Source: Porphyromonas endodontalis ATCC 35406 (GTDB lineage Bacteria; Bacteroidota; Bacteroidia; Bacteroidales; Porphyromonadaceae). Taken from it: DNA of 64,000 nt. Position 1 is the first letter of the stretch; every line of letters begins with the position of its first letter. A program made the position numbers and the translations under genes. The DNA lies in contig NZ_ACNN01000026.1 in assembly GCF_000174815.1 (NCBI RefSeq), forward strand, positions 186,001 to 250,000, given 5' to 3'. Under the pieces are notes generated by a model, which saw only the letters and a list, made by a program, of their open reading frames with translations, searched no databases and was not told the DNA's origin. Positions 10,301 to 19,113 of the stretch are shown in pieces.

Positions 10301-10606
10301 GAGCTTTCTCGACCCGAAGTTGCCCTGTGGTTTTCTCCAGAGGTACAAGTGTTCAATGAGCAAACCATACTCCTATCGCTCCAATCTCACACCTACCGCC
10401 CCGATCGTATTGTGGTTACTCCCCAAAACGAAGCCATCGTAATTGACTACAAATTTGGCAAGCCTCTCCCCCGCTATCGACGTCAGGTACAACGATATAT
10501 GCAGCTTCTTAGCAAGATGGGTTACAGCGCTGTACGTGGATACCTTTGGTACTTCGCTTCCGAATCCTCACAGATAGAGGAAATTTTGCCGGCTCCCAAT
10601 AACTAA
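7333..10606 (+). CDS. AddA/RecB-type UvrD helicase-nuclease, interrupted by two -1 frameshift sites
   Basis: A superfamily 1 DNA helicase fused to a C-terminal PD-(D/E)XK nuclease, of the AddA/RecB class that processes double-strand breaks. The first open frame (7333-8943) holds Walker A ASAGAGKT, motif Ia MTFTNKATNEM, motif II MLDEFQDTARIQYEN, motif III VGDVKQSIYKFR and motif IV NWRSTPEVV. The last frame (to 10606) holds motif V MTIHKSKGLGFPLVLLP, motif VI FYVAMTRAKQG and the nuclease (GSAMHYILSL, then VIDYKFG and VQRYMQLL). Neither half could work alone. The two are joined through a 17-codon stretch in the third frame, reached by -1 shifts at A_AAA_AAG sites at 8928-8934 and 8978-8984; with both shifts the product is 1091 residues. 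The bridge includes GGIEVHYYP, which resembles the 'GGYV..' segment of homologues. No AddB is in the window. It could equally be a sequencing error or a decaying gene. Confidence 0.85.
8928..8934 (+). other. slippery heptamer A_AAA_AAG, first -1 site in addA-like gene
   Basis: The codons here read GAA GAA AAA AAG in the upstream frame, so the A7 run (8927-8933) plus G forms a correctly phased A_AAA_AAG, the slippery sequence known from E. coli dnaX. The zero frame stops three codons later at TAG 8941-8943. A -1 shift enters the frame encoding GGIEVHYYP. A perfect Shine-Dalgarno-like AAGGAGGT overlaps and follows (8932-8939). Confidence 0.6.
8978..8984 (+). other. slippery heptamer A_AAA_AAG, second -1 site in addA-like gene
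   Basis: In the bridge frame the codons read GGA GAA AAA AAG, so a second A7 run (8977-8983) again forms a correctly phased A_AAA_AAG, exactly 50 bases after the first. A -1 shift here enters the frame that carries helicase motifs V and VI and the nuclease. Without it the bridge frame ends at a TAA about 16 codons further on. Confidence 0.6.
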
Positions 10607-10973
10607 AATAATACTGGCTACTTCTGAAAAAAATCTTGGGCAATAGTCAACCATACTACTGCCCAGAAAATATTTTTCTTTTGCCCTAGATTCAAAAAAA
10701 TCTTGGGCTGCGATGGAACCGGATTTCAGTGAGCATCCTAAAGCCTATCGGTTATCAGCTCAAAAGCTATTGTCAGGGTCCCTTGCTATCTCCACCTACC
10801 CTCAAAAGAAGAGACGTACAGGACGTAAAAGGATCTAGACTCTACTCCTCTTTTTCAGAGAGACTTAATGTTGGCAATATCTCCACAGGATATTTGCTGA
10901 GCAATCCGTGGTTTTACTTTCTTCCAACATCTATAACATGGTGCTAATAAATAGAGAAGAATAGAAAATTTTA
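10607..10973. other. intergenic region with repeated A/T-rich motif
   Basis: I find no supported gene between the helicase-nuclease stop and the promoter at 10974. The first ~100 bases contain a 14-base direct repeat, AAAAAAATCTTGGG, starting near 10627 and again near 10695. Between the copies are the inverted cores TGCCC (near 10661) and TTGCCC, so the block can fold into alternative hairpins. It resembles the palindrome clusters at 38.6 and 49.8 kb. Confidence 0.4.
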
Positions 10974-11004
10974 TTGGTTAGAATAATACTTTTCTCTATA
11001 TTTG
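10974..11004 (+). promoter_or_regulatory. full Bacteroidota promoter (-33 TTG, -7 TATATTTG)
   Basis: TTG at 10974-10976 and TATATTTG at 10997-11004 are separated by 20 bases, the canonical Bacteroidota sigma-ABfr spacing. The predicted transcript starts near 11011, giving a ~20-base leader before the lipoprotein ATG at 11030. Confidence 0.7.
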
Positions 11005-11029
11005 CCATCAACAAACACACTAACAGTAA

Positions 11030-11605
11030 ATGGATATGCGTAGAACTTACTTTGCAATTCTTGGAGTATTTATTTCCCTACTCCCCCTTGTTTCGGGATG
11101 CCGATTCTTTTCCCCCCCGAAATACGACATTGACAAGGATTCGCTCTTCTTCAGTGCAATGCCCCCTCGCACAGAGAATGGTGCCAACATTGTAGCCTTT
11201 GAGTTCGATGGAGAACCCTACGTCTTCCCTAAAGAGGGAATGCGCCAAAGTTTCTTCACGAGGCTTCCCTGGACATCTAAGATTTCGGTGAGAAAAGAAA
11301 AGGATACCATAGAACGAGTATTTATATGGCATGCGGATAGAGATAATAAAAAATACAATGCTAGCACATCCTATATCCACATTTATCTGTCCGAAGAAAA
11401 CTTGCATCAAGAAACTTTCAAGGGCAAGGGGAAATTGAGGTTGGGAGCTTGGCACTCTGGGAGTGAGGGTATAACCTTTGAGATTACAACACATATACCC
11501 TCAAGAGGGCTAATCTGTGGAAGATTCTCCGGAGTCTTGACAAAAGGAACTGATGTCCCTAAAAAGGTTGAGAATGGATTCTTTGACCTCAAATACACTT
11601 TCTAA
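11030..11605 (+). CDS. small lipoprotein, possibly DUF6252-like
   Basis: A 191-residue predicted lipoprotein. The signal peptide ends in a clear lipobox (LVSGC, Cys near residue 24); the ATG at 11036 is an alternative start. The mature protein has an early AFEFDGEPYVFP segment and a C-terminal GRFSGVLTKG...VENGFFDLKY block. This pattern, a beta-rich domain ending in a glycine-rich strand pair, resembles DUF6252 proteins of Bacteroidota, but I cannot confirm the match. It has its own strong promoter and no operon partner: 247 bases separate it from nfo. Confidence 0.75.
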   Translation: MDMRRTYFAILGVFISLLPLVSGCRFFSPPKYDIDKDSLFFSAMPPRTENGANIVAFEFDGEPYVFPKEGMRQSFFTRLPWTSKISVRKEKDTIERVFIWHADRDNKKYNASTSYIHIYLSEENLHQETFKGKGKLRLGAWHSGSEGITFEITTHIPSRGLICGRFSGVLTKGTDVPKKVENGFFDLKYTF

Positions 11606-11744
11606 GAAAAGCTCATTCAAGCAATAAAGAGATGCAAGCTATACTAGCTCTCTTCTGCAATCTAGATAGAAAGAGGATGCTCTAAATCTTACCTCTCAGC
11701 CTTCTCCTCTACTCAAAACTTAGCCGAGATAGAAGAATAAAGGG

Positions 11745-11752
11745 TATATTTG
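11745..11752 (+). promoter_or_regulatory. -7 box before nfo
   Basis: TATATTTG matches the -7 consensus and would give a ~95-base leader for nfo (ATG 11853). The -33 element is not clear. Confidence 0.45.
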
Positions 11753-11788
11753 CACGAGGGAAGTGTAAAGTACGCTCCCCCTGTATTA

Positions 11789-11812
11789 CTATTTCTCCGG
11801 AATAAGAAATAG
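11789..11812 (+). repeat. inverted repeat in nfo leader
   Basis: CTATTTCT (11789-11796) and AGAAATAG (11805-11812) form a perfect 8-bp inverted repeat with an 8-base centre, inside the predicted 5' leader of nfo. It could be an mRNA hairpin or an operator. No T tract follows, so a terminator is unlikely. Confidence 0.45.
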
Positions 11813-11852
11813 AACACTTATACGAACAAGCAGAGTAGAGAGCTCTTCTCTT

Positions 11853-12707
11853 ATGAAGACAAACAATAAGTATATCGGAGCACATGTCAGTGCTACAGGA
11901 GGCGTGGAAAATGCTGTACGCAACGCCCATGCCATAGGGGCTAAAGCCTTCGCCCTATTTACACGCAATCAACGCCAATGGAAGTCCGCACCTCTCCCTC
12001 AAAAGAGTATCGACTTATTCCAAGAGCTAATGGTCGAGTTTGGCTTCAAACCCGAGCATATTCTCCCCCACGATAGCTACCTCATCAACATGGGGAATCC
12101 CGATAAAGAGATGCGCCAGAAGAGCATTGATGCCTTTATCGACGAGATGAGTCGTTGTGAGCAGTTGGGGCTCAAGCTCCTCAATTTCCATCCTGGGAGC
12201 CACCTTAAAGCCATTGACGAAGAGGGATGTCTCCAGCTTATTGCCGATGGGGTAAATCAGGCACTCAGCGTAACCCATGGCGTTAAGGCTGTACTAGAGA
12301 ATACCGCGGGGCAAGGGACAAACCTTGGGTTTCGTTTTGAGCACCTCGCCTATATTATTGATCGCATAGAAGATAAAAGTCGCATTGGCGTTTGCATTGA
12401 TACAGCCCACACTCTCGCCGCAGGGTATGAGATCCGTACAGCCGAGAGTTATCAAGCCATGTGGAGCAAGTTCGATCGTATCATTGGCTATTCATACCTA
12501 TCGGGGATGCACCTAAACGACTCGAAAAAAGAGCTCGGTACTCGTGTGGATAGGCACGACAGCGTAGGAAAAGGCACCATGGGAATGGAGCTATTCCATC
12601 TTGTAATGAACGATCCGCACCTAGACAATATCCCCATCATCTTGGAGACTCCCGACGAATCTCTATGGGCTCAAGAGATTGCTCAACTCTACTCTTTTAT
12701 CAAATAG
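11853..12707 (+). CDS. nfo: endonuclease IV (AP endonuclease)
   Basis: Nfo cleaves DNA 5' to abasic sites in base excision repair and uses three metal ions. At 284 residues it has the family's usual length. The TIM-barrel signatures are present: IGAHVSATGGVENAV at the N-terminus, LNFHPGSHL, the metal ligand in VLENTAGQG, GVCIDTAHTLAAGYEI, and the C-terminal HLNDSKKELGTRVDRHDSVG plus IILETPDE. The cytosolic enzyme gene is followed after 23 bases by a lipoprotein gene, so they may share a transcript without a functional link. Confidence 0.97.
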   Translation: MKTNNKYIGAHVSATGGVENAVRNAHAIGAKAFALFTRNQRQWKSAPLPQKSIDLFQELMVEFGFKPEHILPHDSYLINMGNPDKEMRQKSIDAFIDEMSRCEQLGLKLLNFHPGSHLKAIDEEGCLQLIADGVNQALSVTHGVKAVLENTAGQGTNLGFRFEHLAYIIDRIEDKSRIGVCIDTAHTLAAGYEIRTAESYQAMWSKFDRIIGYSYLSGMHLNDSKKELGTRVDRHDSVGKGTMGMELFHLVMNDPHLDNIPIILETPDESLWAQEIAQLYSFIK

Positions 12708-12730
12708 TCACCCCTCTAGAATAACGCTTT

Positions 12731-14170
12731 ATGCGCCTTACTCGTTACATTTTCCCACTCGCATCGGCATTCCTTTTACTCATCACGTCGGCATGCCACT
12801 CGTACAAACCACAAACACTTCTCTCCACTATCCCTCAGGATGTAGACTATCTTGCCTACCTTCATCTAGAGAAGTTCTCCAAATTAGTCAGCGATGAGGC
12901 GCTTGGCTACCATATTGAGCCAAGAGATAAAGAATGCCTAGAAAAATTGGGCAAGTACGTAGCTTGGAAAGAGATCTTGGCTTACGGAGCAGGCGACGAC
13001 CTATACATCACCCTACACGTAAAGAATGCTGATGCTCTCCTTACCAACCTTAGAGACTATGCAGACTCTATTAGCTCCGAAAACGGACTAAACTACGCCT
13101 ATCTCAACGGTTGGAACGTTGCCTTTAGTGAGAAGCAGATTTGGATAAGCCAACAAGGCTTCTTCACCTCTCTCTTTGAGCGCAGCCAAGATCTAGTGGC
13201 TGGTAAAGGGGCATCAGCCGCAGAGATTGTGGGAATAAAAGACCTCTTGCAGCAAGACTTTGGTCTATACCTCAATCTCTTCCACACACAAGAGCAGATA
13301 GAGAGTGTATCTTGGCTAGCAGCATTAGCTCCAGACCTACAAGAGAAAGTACGCAACACACACTTAATAGTCAACGGCAGCTTCAAAGAGAAAGAACTAA
13401 AGCTCGACTATAAACTCGTAAACAACGAAGGAGATATTATAAACGATGAGTACAATATCTCTCAGAAGGTAGATAAGGAGATTCTCAACTACCTTGCAGA
13501 TGATTGCGACCTCGTTGTCCTACAAGGATTAGAGGGCAAAGGACTAGTCCAACTTTTTAGCAAAATAGACAACAAAGCCAATACCAAAGAATGGGAAACC
13601 ATCTTGGGTGCTTTAGACGGCACAGTTGCCTTCTCAGCCTCCTTTGCTCCTAATGGCGCCTACAACACAGAGAATTGGTCTCTCGTAGCTCAAGTGAAAA
13701 AAGGTGAGGAAACTCCATCCATGGTAGCACTACTAGAAGTTTTAGGGGTAGATCCCAAGCAATGTAAAAGACTAGGGGATGACTATATCGTAACCCATCC
13801 CCGATATGGAGAGTTTTATGTCGGGGCACGCAAGCGTATTATATTCGCAGCTTCTCGCCCTGTAAATAAGTTCACTCCTTCGTTTGAGAGTCGCCCGATC
13901 ACTCGTGCCATACAATCCGGTGTGGGTAATATATTACTTGACATTCCCTCCGATGGTTACCTCAGCCAATCTATCGCAGAAAGGCACAATTATCATTTCG
14001 AGGGATACGCAGCCCTCCGAGCCGAGAGCCTAGGCTCCGGTAAGCTAGTCCTACACAATGACGTAGAAAAAGAGGGGAATATCCTCAATGGAATACTAAA
14101 AGCATTGCGTCCCATCCCCGTAGACGAAGCAAAAATTTTGGTGCAAGAAGAGGCTCTTAAACACGAATAA
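12731..14170 (+). CDS. DUF4836-like lipoprotein
   Basis: A 479-residue predicted lipoprotein whose signal peptide ends in a lipobox (LITSAC, Cys near residue 22). The mature part opens with LLSTIPQDVDYLAYLHLEKF. This 'IP.DV..v..l....' opening followed by long alternating alpha/beta repeats is reminiscent of the Bacteroidota DUF4836 family, but the match is by eye. No catalytic motif is visible. It lies just upstream of the TamB/TamL pair, so a role at the envelope is plausible but unproven. Confidence 0.7.
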   Translation: MRLTRYIFPLASAFLLLITSACHSYKPQTLLSTIPQDVDYLAYLHLEKFSKLVSDEALGYHIEPRDKECLEKLGKYVAWKEILAYGAGDDLYITLHVKNADALLTNLRDYADSISSENGLNYAYLNGWNVAFSEKQIWISQQGFFTSLFERSQDLVAGKGASAAEIVGIKDLLQQDFGLYLNLFHTQEQIESVSWLAALAPDLQEKVRNTHLIVNGSFKEKELKLDYKLVNNEGDIINDEYNISQKVDKEILNYLADDCDLVVLQGLEGKGLVQLFSKIDNKANTKEWETILGALDGTVAFSASFAPNGAYNTENWSLVAQVKKGEETPSMVALLEVLGVDPKQCKRLGDDYIVTHPRYGEFYVGARKRIIFAASRPVNKFTPSFESRPITRAIQSGVGNILLDIPSDGYLSQSIAERHNYHFEGYAALRAESLGSGKLVLHNDVEKEGNILNGILKALRPIPVDEAKILVQEEALKHE

Positions 14171-14185
14171 AGACTCTTTTTGTAG

Positions 14186-14193
14186 TACTTTTG
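14186..14193 (+). promoter_or_regulatory. -7 box before tamB
   Basis: TACTTTTG fits TAnnTTTG in the 38-base gap. It predicts a start about 10 bases before the tamB ATG, a very short leader. No -33 TTG is clear. Confidence 0.4.
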
Positions 14194-14208
14194 CTTCGGT
14201 AATTTGTG

Positions 14209-17200
14209 ATGGAAAAGGAGATCAAAGAGGCAACTCCCATAGCCGAAACCTCTGAAAGAGCTGATGCTCAAGTAGTTTCTAACGAAAATCCACAACCCCT
14301 CAAAAGTAAAAGGAGTAAGTGGAAACGTGTTGTTGTAGCCCTACTTCTGGCTCCTTTTGCCCTCATTTTTCTTCTTATTTCTCTGCTATATCTACCTCCG
14401 GTGCAGCGTGGAATTGCGAGATTTGCCGAGCAACAAGTAAAGAAGAAAACAGGCATTGATCTAACTATTGGCGACCTGGGACTTCGTTTCCCCCTCACCC
14501 TCTCCCTGCGAGATATAAGAGCTATTAGCCCTGAGGGAGATACCCTAGTAGCTCTATCAAGGTTAGACACAGATATTCCCCTATTTCCCCTCTTCAATGG
14601 TCAGATAGAAACGCCTAGGCTCCAGGCCGAAGGGGTCTCGTTTTGCATACCGGACTCGGCACGTACCATGATTATAGGAGGGGGAGCACAGCACCTAGAA
14701 ATAGCAGCCGTAGCCGTTAATCTAAGCCAACAAACCGTAGATGCAGGGGCTCTGTTGCTAAAAGATGGAGGTTTCTCATTATATAGTGTAGATACGATCA
14801 AAAATCCCAATCCCACCCCCGTAAAGTGGAAAATTGCTATTGATCGTATTGACCTACAAAGGGCAAAAGTAGATCTCACGATGCCTTTTGATAGCCTCTA
14901 TGTACGAGCCGATATCGACAAAGGAACCATGGAGGGATTCTCTTACGATATAGAAGCACTACGCCTAGAGGCTAACCGAGTATCACTCCGTGCAAAGTCG
15001 GGGAGCTATGCAAGAGATGCCCGTCTTCCTAGTACGCCCTATGTAGACTACACCCATCTCTTTGGGTACGATATGGAGGTAGATGGGACTAATCTTGTGC
15101 AACAAAAAACACTCCTTATGGCAGAGGTATCACATCTGTCACTTCGGGAGCACTCGGGAGCACGCATCAACGATGTATCGGGGTCCTTTTTTATGCAAGA
15201 TGGACTTATCGAACTCGAAGAGATGCAACTCACGACTCCTTATAGTAGAGCAGATGGATCTTTGAGGATTCCTCTATCCATATTCATAGCGAAAGACACT
15301 ACCGCAATACTACGTGCTGACCTCCGGGCCCAACTCCATCCCAAAGATATTTTCTACTTTACAACAATAGATACACATAAGCTACTGGGCAAGCAAGCGA
15401 GCCTATTGGATACCCCCATAGCACTTGAGCTAAAAGCAGAAGGAACAACAGAAGACCTCACCCTCTCACGTGCCTATGTATCGCTTCCTCAGATGCTATC
15501 CTTAGAACTAGAAGGTAAATTACAACATATACTTTCACCCAAGCAACTTAAAGGGAGTATTGATTTCGACCTCAAAACGAACTCTCAAGCCCATCGCTTA
15601 CTCTCCTTTCTTGATAGCTCCACAGCACAACGTATTGCCATCCCCTCAGGCTCTCGCCTTCGTGGGAAAACGCGTATCACCCCTAATAGTTATGCCTTAG
15701 ATGCGCTGCTCACCACAGCCCATGATGGGATGGTAACCCTCAAGGGAGCGTTCTCTCCAAAGACTATGCAGTATAGAGCAGATACGGAGGTCAAAAACCT
15801 AAATATATCTGCTTTCTTACCCCATGATTCTATTGGGATTGTAGATCTCAACTTGCATGCTATGGGCAACGGATTTAATTTTTTGTCCACACGCACCATT
15901 GCCGAGTTACAACTCAACCTGCATCATCTCTCCTACAAGCAATTCGATCTCGATAGTGTAGACCTTGTTGCCACAATGCGCAAGGGAGAGTTTCAAGCCC
16001 ACACCAAGAGCCTAAATCAAGGGGCTTTGCTATCCTTTGATTTGGCAGGAGCTATACAACAAGGATCCTTAGTGGGGACTATCCACGCCCAAATAGATAC
16101 AGTTGCACTGCATACAATTGGCATTTCGGATACACCCTTAGCATTTGGAGTGGGATTACAAGGAAACTTCTCTACCAATTTGAGTGACCGGCACTCTATC
16201 CAACTAGTAGCTCGCGATCTTTTTGTCCATCTAGACGATGGCCGGTACGGCTACGACTCCCTCTCTCTGCGAGCCCTAGTATCCCCAGATACAACAACAG
16301 CCTCTTTTGTTGCGGGAGACCTATATCTCGATGCCTATATAGGGGCAGGGATGTCCACCCTAGGCAGCACAAGTCAGCAAATAACGGAGTATATCCCCCA
16401 GCTTCTCTCAGATTCCATACAACCAGAGGCTCTATCCAAGATGCTCGACCTCTTACCTCCTATAGGTATAGAGCTTGTAATGGGGCAACAAAACCCTATT
16501 AGCAATATCTTACGAGAGACCAAAACTTACTTCTCGAGTGCTAATGTGATGCTCACCAATACTCCTAGAGAGGGGTTGGACTTAGAAGCAACCATACAAG
16601 ACCTCAGACAAGATACACTCCGTATAGATAACGTATATGCGAGTATCACCTCAGAGACAGGGCACAGCCGTACAACCCTATCGGAGAGTGTGTATCAGTC
16701 TCTCAAGGGATTTACATGGAGCGATGCGCAACCTATTCGTTACGATCAAGTTGCCAATACTCGAGAAGGAGCAGAAAAATATCTACGTTTGGACCTCCGT
16801 GTCAACAAGAAAAAGTATCGTGCACAACCGCCCTTTTCTGTTTACCTCCATGCCATAAGCGACCTAAGGACTCTCGACCTTGATGCAAACTACACAGGCC
16901 TAGGGCAAGGAGATTATGCGCTAAGTGCGATTCTGTTTAAGAATGCCAATGGAATTGGGATAAGTTTCAAAGACAAACCCATTGTGCTAGCCGGCTATCG
17001 ACTGCACGCAAACCCTCAGAACGCTCTCTTCTACAACTTTGGGAATTCTAACGTCCACTCTTCTCTACAACTACGCAGCGACAATAATGCGGAACTGTCT
17101 CTAACCTCTCAAGAAAACGATGCTTCTCCTTTTAGTTCTCTCTATTTGAACATAAGCCAGCTAGAGCTAAGAGACATCAATCACTTCTTCGGGATGGAGA

Positions 17201-19113
17201 GCCTTGAGGGGAATACATTCGCAGATATAACTATTGAACGCAACCCTAAAACCGGAATTCCGAGTGCTACTGGAGATGTTTCTATCAACAACTTAGGCTA
17301 CGACAAAACCAATATCGGGCATATTGGTATGGCTCTCTTCTACGAGCCACGAGATAATAGCTCGCATTACGTTACTACTCAGGTCAACTATAATGGGAAG
17401 TTAGCCTTCTCAGCAGAGGGAACTTATAGCCCTCGCAACGAAGCGTCTCCTATTGATATGACAGCCAATGTTGCAGGATTCCCACTGTCTCTTGCCAATC
17501 CTTTTATCGGAGCTAAAAACGCGGCTCTTGATGGAACAATAGATGGCTCTCTCTCCATCAGAGGTACCACTAACAATATGCTTTTCAATGGTCTAATTAC
17601 CCCTCACGAAGCATCGTTTTTCCTCCCTTTGGTGGGGAATAAGTTTGCCATTGATACCCCTCCCATCAAATTCCACGACAGTAAGCTAATCTTCGAAGAC
17701 GTCAATCTACGTGCACAAGGCAAGAAACAATCCTTTAGCATCAATGGTTATCTTACTCTACTTGGTAGACAAGCCCTCACAACCGACCTCCAAATCGTTG
17801 GAAACGAGGTAGAGCTTATCGATAGCAAAGCAAGTAGAGGACAAATGCTCTATGGTAAGTTACTAACGAGTGGAAACATAAATGTGAAGGGGCATATAAC
17901 CCATCCCAAGGTAAGAGGGAAGTTGGATGTCCTTGGTGGAACTAACATAACCTACGTTTATAGCCAAGCAGAAGCAAAGGCTACTGATAAGCTCGCCGGA
18001 GTTGTCGAATTTACAGACTTTACAGATACTCTCAGTAGGGCCGATGACGAGGCACGCAATAAAGTCTCCCTTGGGGGCATGGATGTAGTATTGGATCTGC
18101 ATATAGACCCGGCAGTGCGAGTAGGTGTAGACTTATCGGCAGACCACCAAGATCATGTGTATGTACAAGGAGGAGGAGACTTCCGTTTTACCTATCCCCC
18201 CTATGGAGAGATGAGCCTAATGGGACAGTATAATCTCTCGGGGGGTGGTGATGTTCGCTATGCCTTCCCCGTTGTAGGACGGAAGATATTTGCCATCGAT
18301 CCCAGTAGCAATATCTCATGGAGCGGCAATGTAATGAATCCGCATATAGACTTCAAGGCAACACAACGAGTACGCGCCAGTGTAGTAGAAGGAGGGAAGC
18401 CTCGTAATGTGAACTTCGATGTACAGATTGTTGCCAAAGACCAACTAGAGAATATAAATCTGGCATTTGACGTTTCCGCACCTGAGGATCTTGGCATACA
18501 AGGGCAACTCTCTTCTATGAGTGCAGAGGAGCGAGGGAAGCAAGCTGTAGGCCTTATGGTAAGCGGTACCTTCCTGGCTTCAGAGTCTAGTAAAACCACT
18601 CCTCAACAGTTACTTAGCGGGCTAGCAGTGAGCGAACTCAATAGCCTTACAGGTAAGGTATTAGAAGGGACAGACTTTAATGTAGGGATGGAATTACACG
18701 ATGCTGCCGAGGCTGGATCTGCCTACACAGACTACACCTATAGCTTTAGCAAGCGGCTCTTCAACGATCGTCTTAGTGTAACCATCGGGGGTAAGGTAAG
18801 CACAGGGAAGATCCCCACCAACCATGAGCAAACCTTTATTGACAACTTCAATTTGGAGTATCGCCTAGACAAAGCCGGCTCCATGTACCTCAAGGGCTTC
18901 CACAAACGCAATAGTGACAACCTCATTGAGGGGCTGGTAACAGAGACCGGTCTCGGCTTTATCATACGTAAGAAGTTTAGTCGTTTGGTAGATATTTTCC
19001 GAAAACAAATGCCTTCTATTCCCCCTAATGGCAAAGCACAAGAGCAGAATACTCTTATAGCACCAGCTCCCAAGGAATCAGAAAAACCGGTTAGCCATGA
19101 CGAAGAGAAGTAA
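14209..19113 (+). CDS. tamB: TamB-like translocation and assembly protein
   Basis: A ~1634-residue AsmA/TamB-family envelope protein. A basic cytosolic stretch (residues ~20-45) is followed by one membrane helix (VVVALLLAPFALIFLLIS), and the rest is periplasmic and beta-rich, as in the groove-shaped proteins that bridge the inner and outer membranes. The last ~450 residues carry the conserved TamB domain (for example GLDFNVGMEL-type and 'YRLDKAGSMYLKGF' segments before a charged tail). I chose the ATG at 14209 over the GTG at 14206. The gene overlaps tamL by 17 bases, matching the usual TamB-TamA partnership in outer-membrane protein assembly or lipid transport. Confidence 0.93.
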   Translation: MEKEIKEATPIAETSERADAQVVSNENPQPLKSKRSKWKRVVVALLLAPFALIFLLISLLYLPPVQRGIARFAEQQVKKKTGIDLTIGDLGLRFPLTLSLRDIRAISPEGDTLVALSRLDTDIPLFPLFNGQIETPRLQAEGVSFCIPDSARTMIIGGGAQHLEIAAVAVNLSQQTVDAGALLLKDGGFSLYSVDTIKNPNPTPVKWKIAIDRIDLQRAKVDLTMPFDSLYVRADIDKGTMEGFSYDIEALRLEANRVSLRAKSGSYARDARLPSTPYVDYTHLFGYDMEVDGTNLVQQKTLLMAEVSHLSLREHSGARINDVSGSFFMQDGLIELEEMQLTTPYSRADGSLRIPLSIFIAKDTTAILRADLRAQLHPKDIFYFTTIDTHKLLGKQASLLDTPIALELKAEGTTEDLTLSRAYVSLPQMLSLELEGKLQHILSPKQLKGSIDFDLKTNSQAHRLLSFLDSSTAQRIAIPSGSRLRGKTRITPNSYALDALLTTAHDGMVTLKGAFSPKTMQYRADTEVKNLNISAFLPHDSIGIVDLNLHAMGNGFNFLSTRTIAELQLNLHHLSYKQFDLDSVDLVATMRKGEFQAHTKSLNQGALLSFDLAGAIQQGSLVGTIHAQIDTVALHTIGISDTPLAFGVGLQGNFSTNLSDRHSIQLVARDLFVHLDDGRYGYDSLSLRALVSPDTTTASFVAGDLYLDAYIGAGMSTLGSTSQQITEYIPQLLSDSIQPEALSKMLDLLPPIGIELVMGQQNPISNILRETKTYFSSANVMLTNTPREGLDLEATIQDLRQDTLRIDNVYASITSETGHSRTTLSESVYQSLKGFTWSDAQPIRYDQVANTREGAEKYLRLDLRVNKKKYRAQPPFSVYLHAISDLRTLDLDANYTGLGQGDYALSAILFKNANGIGISFKDKPIVLAGYRLHANPQNALFYNFGNSNVHSSLQLRSDNNAELSLTSQENDASPFSSLYLNISQLELRDINHFFGMESLEGNTFADITIERNPKTGIPSATGDVSINNLGYDKTNIGHIGMALFYEPRDNSSHYVTTQVNYNGKLAFSAEGTYSPRNEASPIDMTANVAGFPLSLANPFIGAKNAALDGTIDGSLSIRGTTNNMLFNGLITPHEASFFLPLVGNKFAIDTPPIKFHDSKLIFEDVNLRAQGKKQSFSINGYLTLLGRQALTTDLQIVGNEVELIDSKASRGQMLYGKLLTSGNINVKGHITHPKVRGKLDVLGGTNITYVYSQAEAKATDKLAGVVEFTDFTDTLSRADDEARNKVSLGGMDVVLDLHIDPAVRVGVDLSADHQDHVYVQGGGDFRFTYPPYGEMSLMGQYNLSGGGDVRYAFPVVGRKIFAIDPSSNISWSGNVMNPHIDFKATQRVRASVVEGGKPRNVNFDVQIVAKDQLENINLAFDVSAPEDLGIQGQLSSMSAEERGKQAVGLMVSGTFLASESSKTTPQQLLSGLAVSELNSLTGKVLEGTDFNVGMELHDAAEAGSAYTDYTYSFSKRLFNDRLSVTIGGKVSTGKIPTNHEQTFIDNFNLEYRLDKAGSMYLKGFHKRNSDNLIEGLVTETGLGFIIRKKFSRLVDIFRKQMPSIPPNGKAQEQNTLIAPAPKESEKPVSHDEEK

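Noticed and set aside
8921-10606. Second helicase half as an independent gene starting at the ATG 8921
   Set aside because: The start would give a Lys/Arg-rich non-native N-terminus and a protein lacking motifs I-IV. The three-frame join with slippery sites explains the sequence better.
10729-10947. 72-codon plus-strand open frame in the gap before the lipoprotein gene
   Set aside because: It has no start-site signal, no recognisable composition and overlaps the promoter region.
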